Of a stretch of 64,000 nucleotides of DNA, positions 63,593 through 64,000 are shown piece by piece; position 1 is the first letter of the stretch; each line of letters begins with the position of its first letter. The DNA is from Desulfosporosinus sp. FKB. Lineage in GTDB: Bacteria; Bacillota; Desulfitobacteriia; Desulfitobacteriales; Desulfitobacteriaceae. Location of the stretch: NCBI RefSeq assembly GCF_002196705.1, contig NZ_NADJ01000031.1:25146-89145 (forward strand). Reading direction: 5' to 3'. The notes beneath the pieces are model-generated. The model saw only the letters and a list, made by a program, of their open reading frames with translations, was not told the origin of the DNA and did no database searches. Both the position numbers and the translations under genes were made by a program.

Positions 63593-63907
63593 ATGAGAGT
63601 TGTAGAGAAAACCGCCAAAACGGTTGAAGAAGCGATCGCCGCTGGGGTTCAAGAGTTAGCTGTTGACAGAAAATATGTTCAGGTTGAAATTCTTGAGGAA
63701 CCTACGAAAAAAGGATTATTTGGTCTTTTCGGTACAAAATTTGCAAAAGTTAGAGTTACATATGAAGATGATCCGGGACTTCTGGCAACTGTATTTATTC
63801 AAACTATCTGTAAAGCTATGGGAGTCAAGGCAGAAACTCAAGTAACTAAGGATTCAGAAAACTGGCATGTTAATACTGAAGTTTCGCACCTAATAAATCA
63901 GCTCTAA
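63593..63907 (+). CDS. jag: Jag (KhpB/EloR) homologue lacking C-terminal KH and R3H domains
   Basis: A 104-aa protein starting with the Jag N-terminal domain (MRVVEKTAKTVEEAIAAG, and the KKGLFGLFG loop at about 38-46) followed by the first part of the KH region (DDPGLLATVFIQTICKAMGV). Full Jag proteins have about 200 residues with KH and R3H RNA-binding domains. Here the stop codon at 63905-63907 falls where the KH GxxG loop should begin (HLINQL), and no frame in the next 90 bp continues it. The gene therefore encodes a shortened Jag; it may be natural or a sequence error. ATG follows GAGGAGGG. Confidence 0.82.
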   Translation: MRVVEKTAKTVEEAIAAGVQELAVDRKYVQVEILEEPTKKGLFGLFGTKFAKVRVTYEDDPGLLATVFIQTICKAMGVKAETQVTKDSENWHVNTEVSHLINQL

Positions 63908-64000
63908 TTCCGGCTTAATTGGGTCAAACAGATATAAAAATTCCGCATGAACACAGGGTTTTGGTATAATTTGATTGCGTACAAATCTACCAAAATTGAG
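63908..64000 (+). other. Region after jag with a -10-like element
   Basis: Contains TATAAT at 63965-63970 preceded by GGTTTTGG, no clear -35. No KH/R3H coding seen in any frame. The downstream gene (mnmE in many relatives) would lie outside the window. Confidence 0.35.

Overview
The window is an origin-proximal chromosomal segment of a low-to-moderate GC, anaerobic, endospore-forming Firmicute. Its gene order follows Bacillus subtilis from the yabN/spoVT region through dnaA to spoIIIJ-jag almost gene for gene, but it carries clostridial traits: a pyruvate:ferredoxin oxidoreductase (nifJ), a CBO0543-family protein and a cyanophycin gene pair. A Desulfosporosinus/Desulfitobacterium-type Peptococcales member is my best inference. 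No 16S rRNA gene is present to confirm it.

The replication origin lies around dnaA (60.0-61.95 kb). DnaA boxes flank dnaA on both sides. To the right, rpmH-rnpA-yidD-yidC-jag run on the plus strand. To the left nearly everything runs on the minus strand, so transcription follows fork movement on both sides.

Region by region, from the left: 0-17 kb holds a YabN/MazG-type enzyme (cut by the window edge), spoVT, a PrsA-like foldase, mfd, fin (a 58-aa gene), pth, a PRC-barrel gene, prs, glmU, spoVG, purR, a GntR regulator, ispE and the cyanophycin genes cphA and cphB. 17-29 kb holds an L,D-transpeptidase, yabG, a glycosyltransferase, a membrane protein, rsmA, rnmV, a GH18 lipoprotein, cwlD, two G5/3D-domain proteins, tatD and metG. 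29-39 kb holds an AbrB-type regulator, rsmI, yabA, ricT, holB, an Orn/Lys/Arg decarboxylase, gin, a gerA-type germinant receptor operon, a CBO0543 protein and a DUF2935 protein. 40-48.8 kb holds nifJ with a structured leader, bofA, recR, ybaB, dnaX, the large SRP RNA, tRNA-Ser(GGA) and spoIIR. 48.8-57.4 kb holds tRNA-Ser(CGA), tadA, tRNA-Arg(CCT), tRNA-Arg(UCG), tRNA-Ser(UGA), serS, pdxT, pdxS, gyrA and gyrB. 57.5-64 kb holds remB, recF, dnaN, dnaA, the origin, rpmH, rnpA, yidD, yidC and a shortened jag.

The main functional themes are replication and repair (dnaA, dnaN, recF, gyrAB, dnaX, holB, recR, yabA, mfd), RNA maturation and translation (rnpA, rnmV, rsmA, rsmI, pth, SRP RNA, five tRNAs, serS, metG, tadA), and sporulation and germination (spoVT, fin, spoVG, yabG, cwlD, gin, ger operon, bofA, spoIIR). 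Three small sporulation inhibitors (Fin, Gin, BofA) sit at their conserved positions.

Points that deserve a second look are a probable pseudoknot/attenuator leader on nifJ; three related non-coding elements that look like remnants of an IS200/IS605-type transposon, one abutting the spoIIR stop codon; a Jag protein that ends before its KH and R3H domains; a DUF2935 gene with a strong ribosome site but no canonical start codon at the right distance; DnaA-trio-like repeats between dnaA and dnaN; and a 25-nt sequence repeated upstream of rnmV and cwlD.
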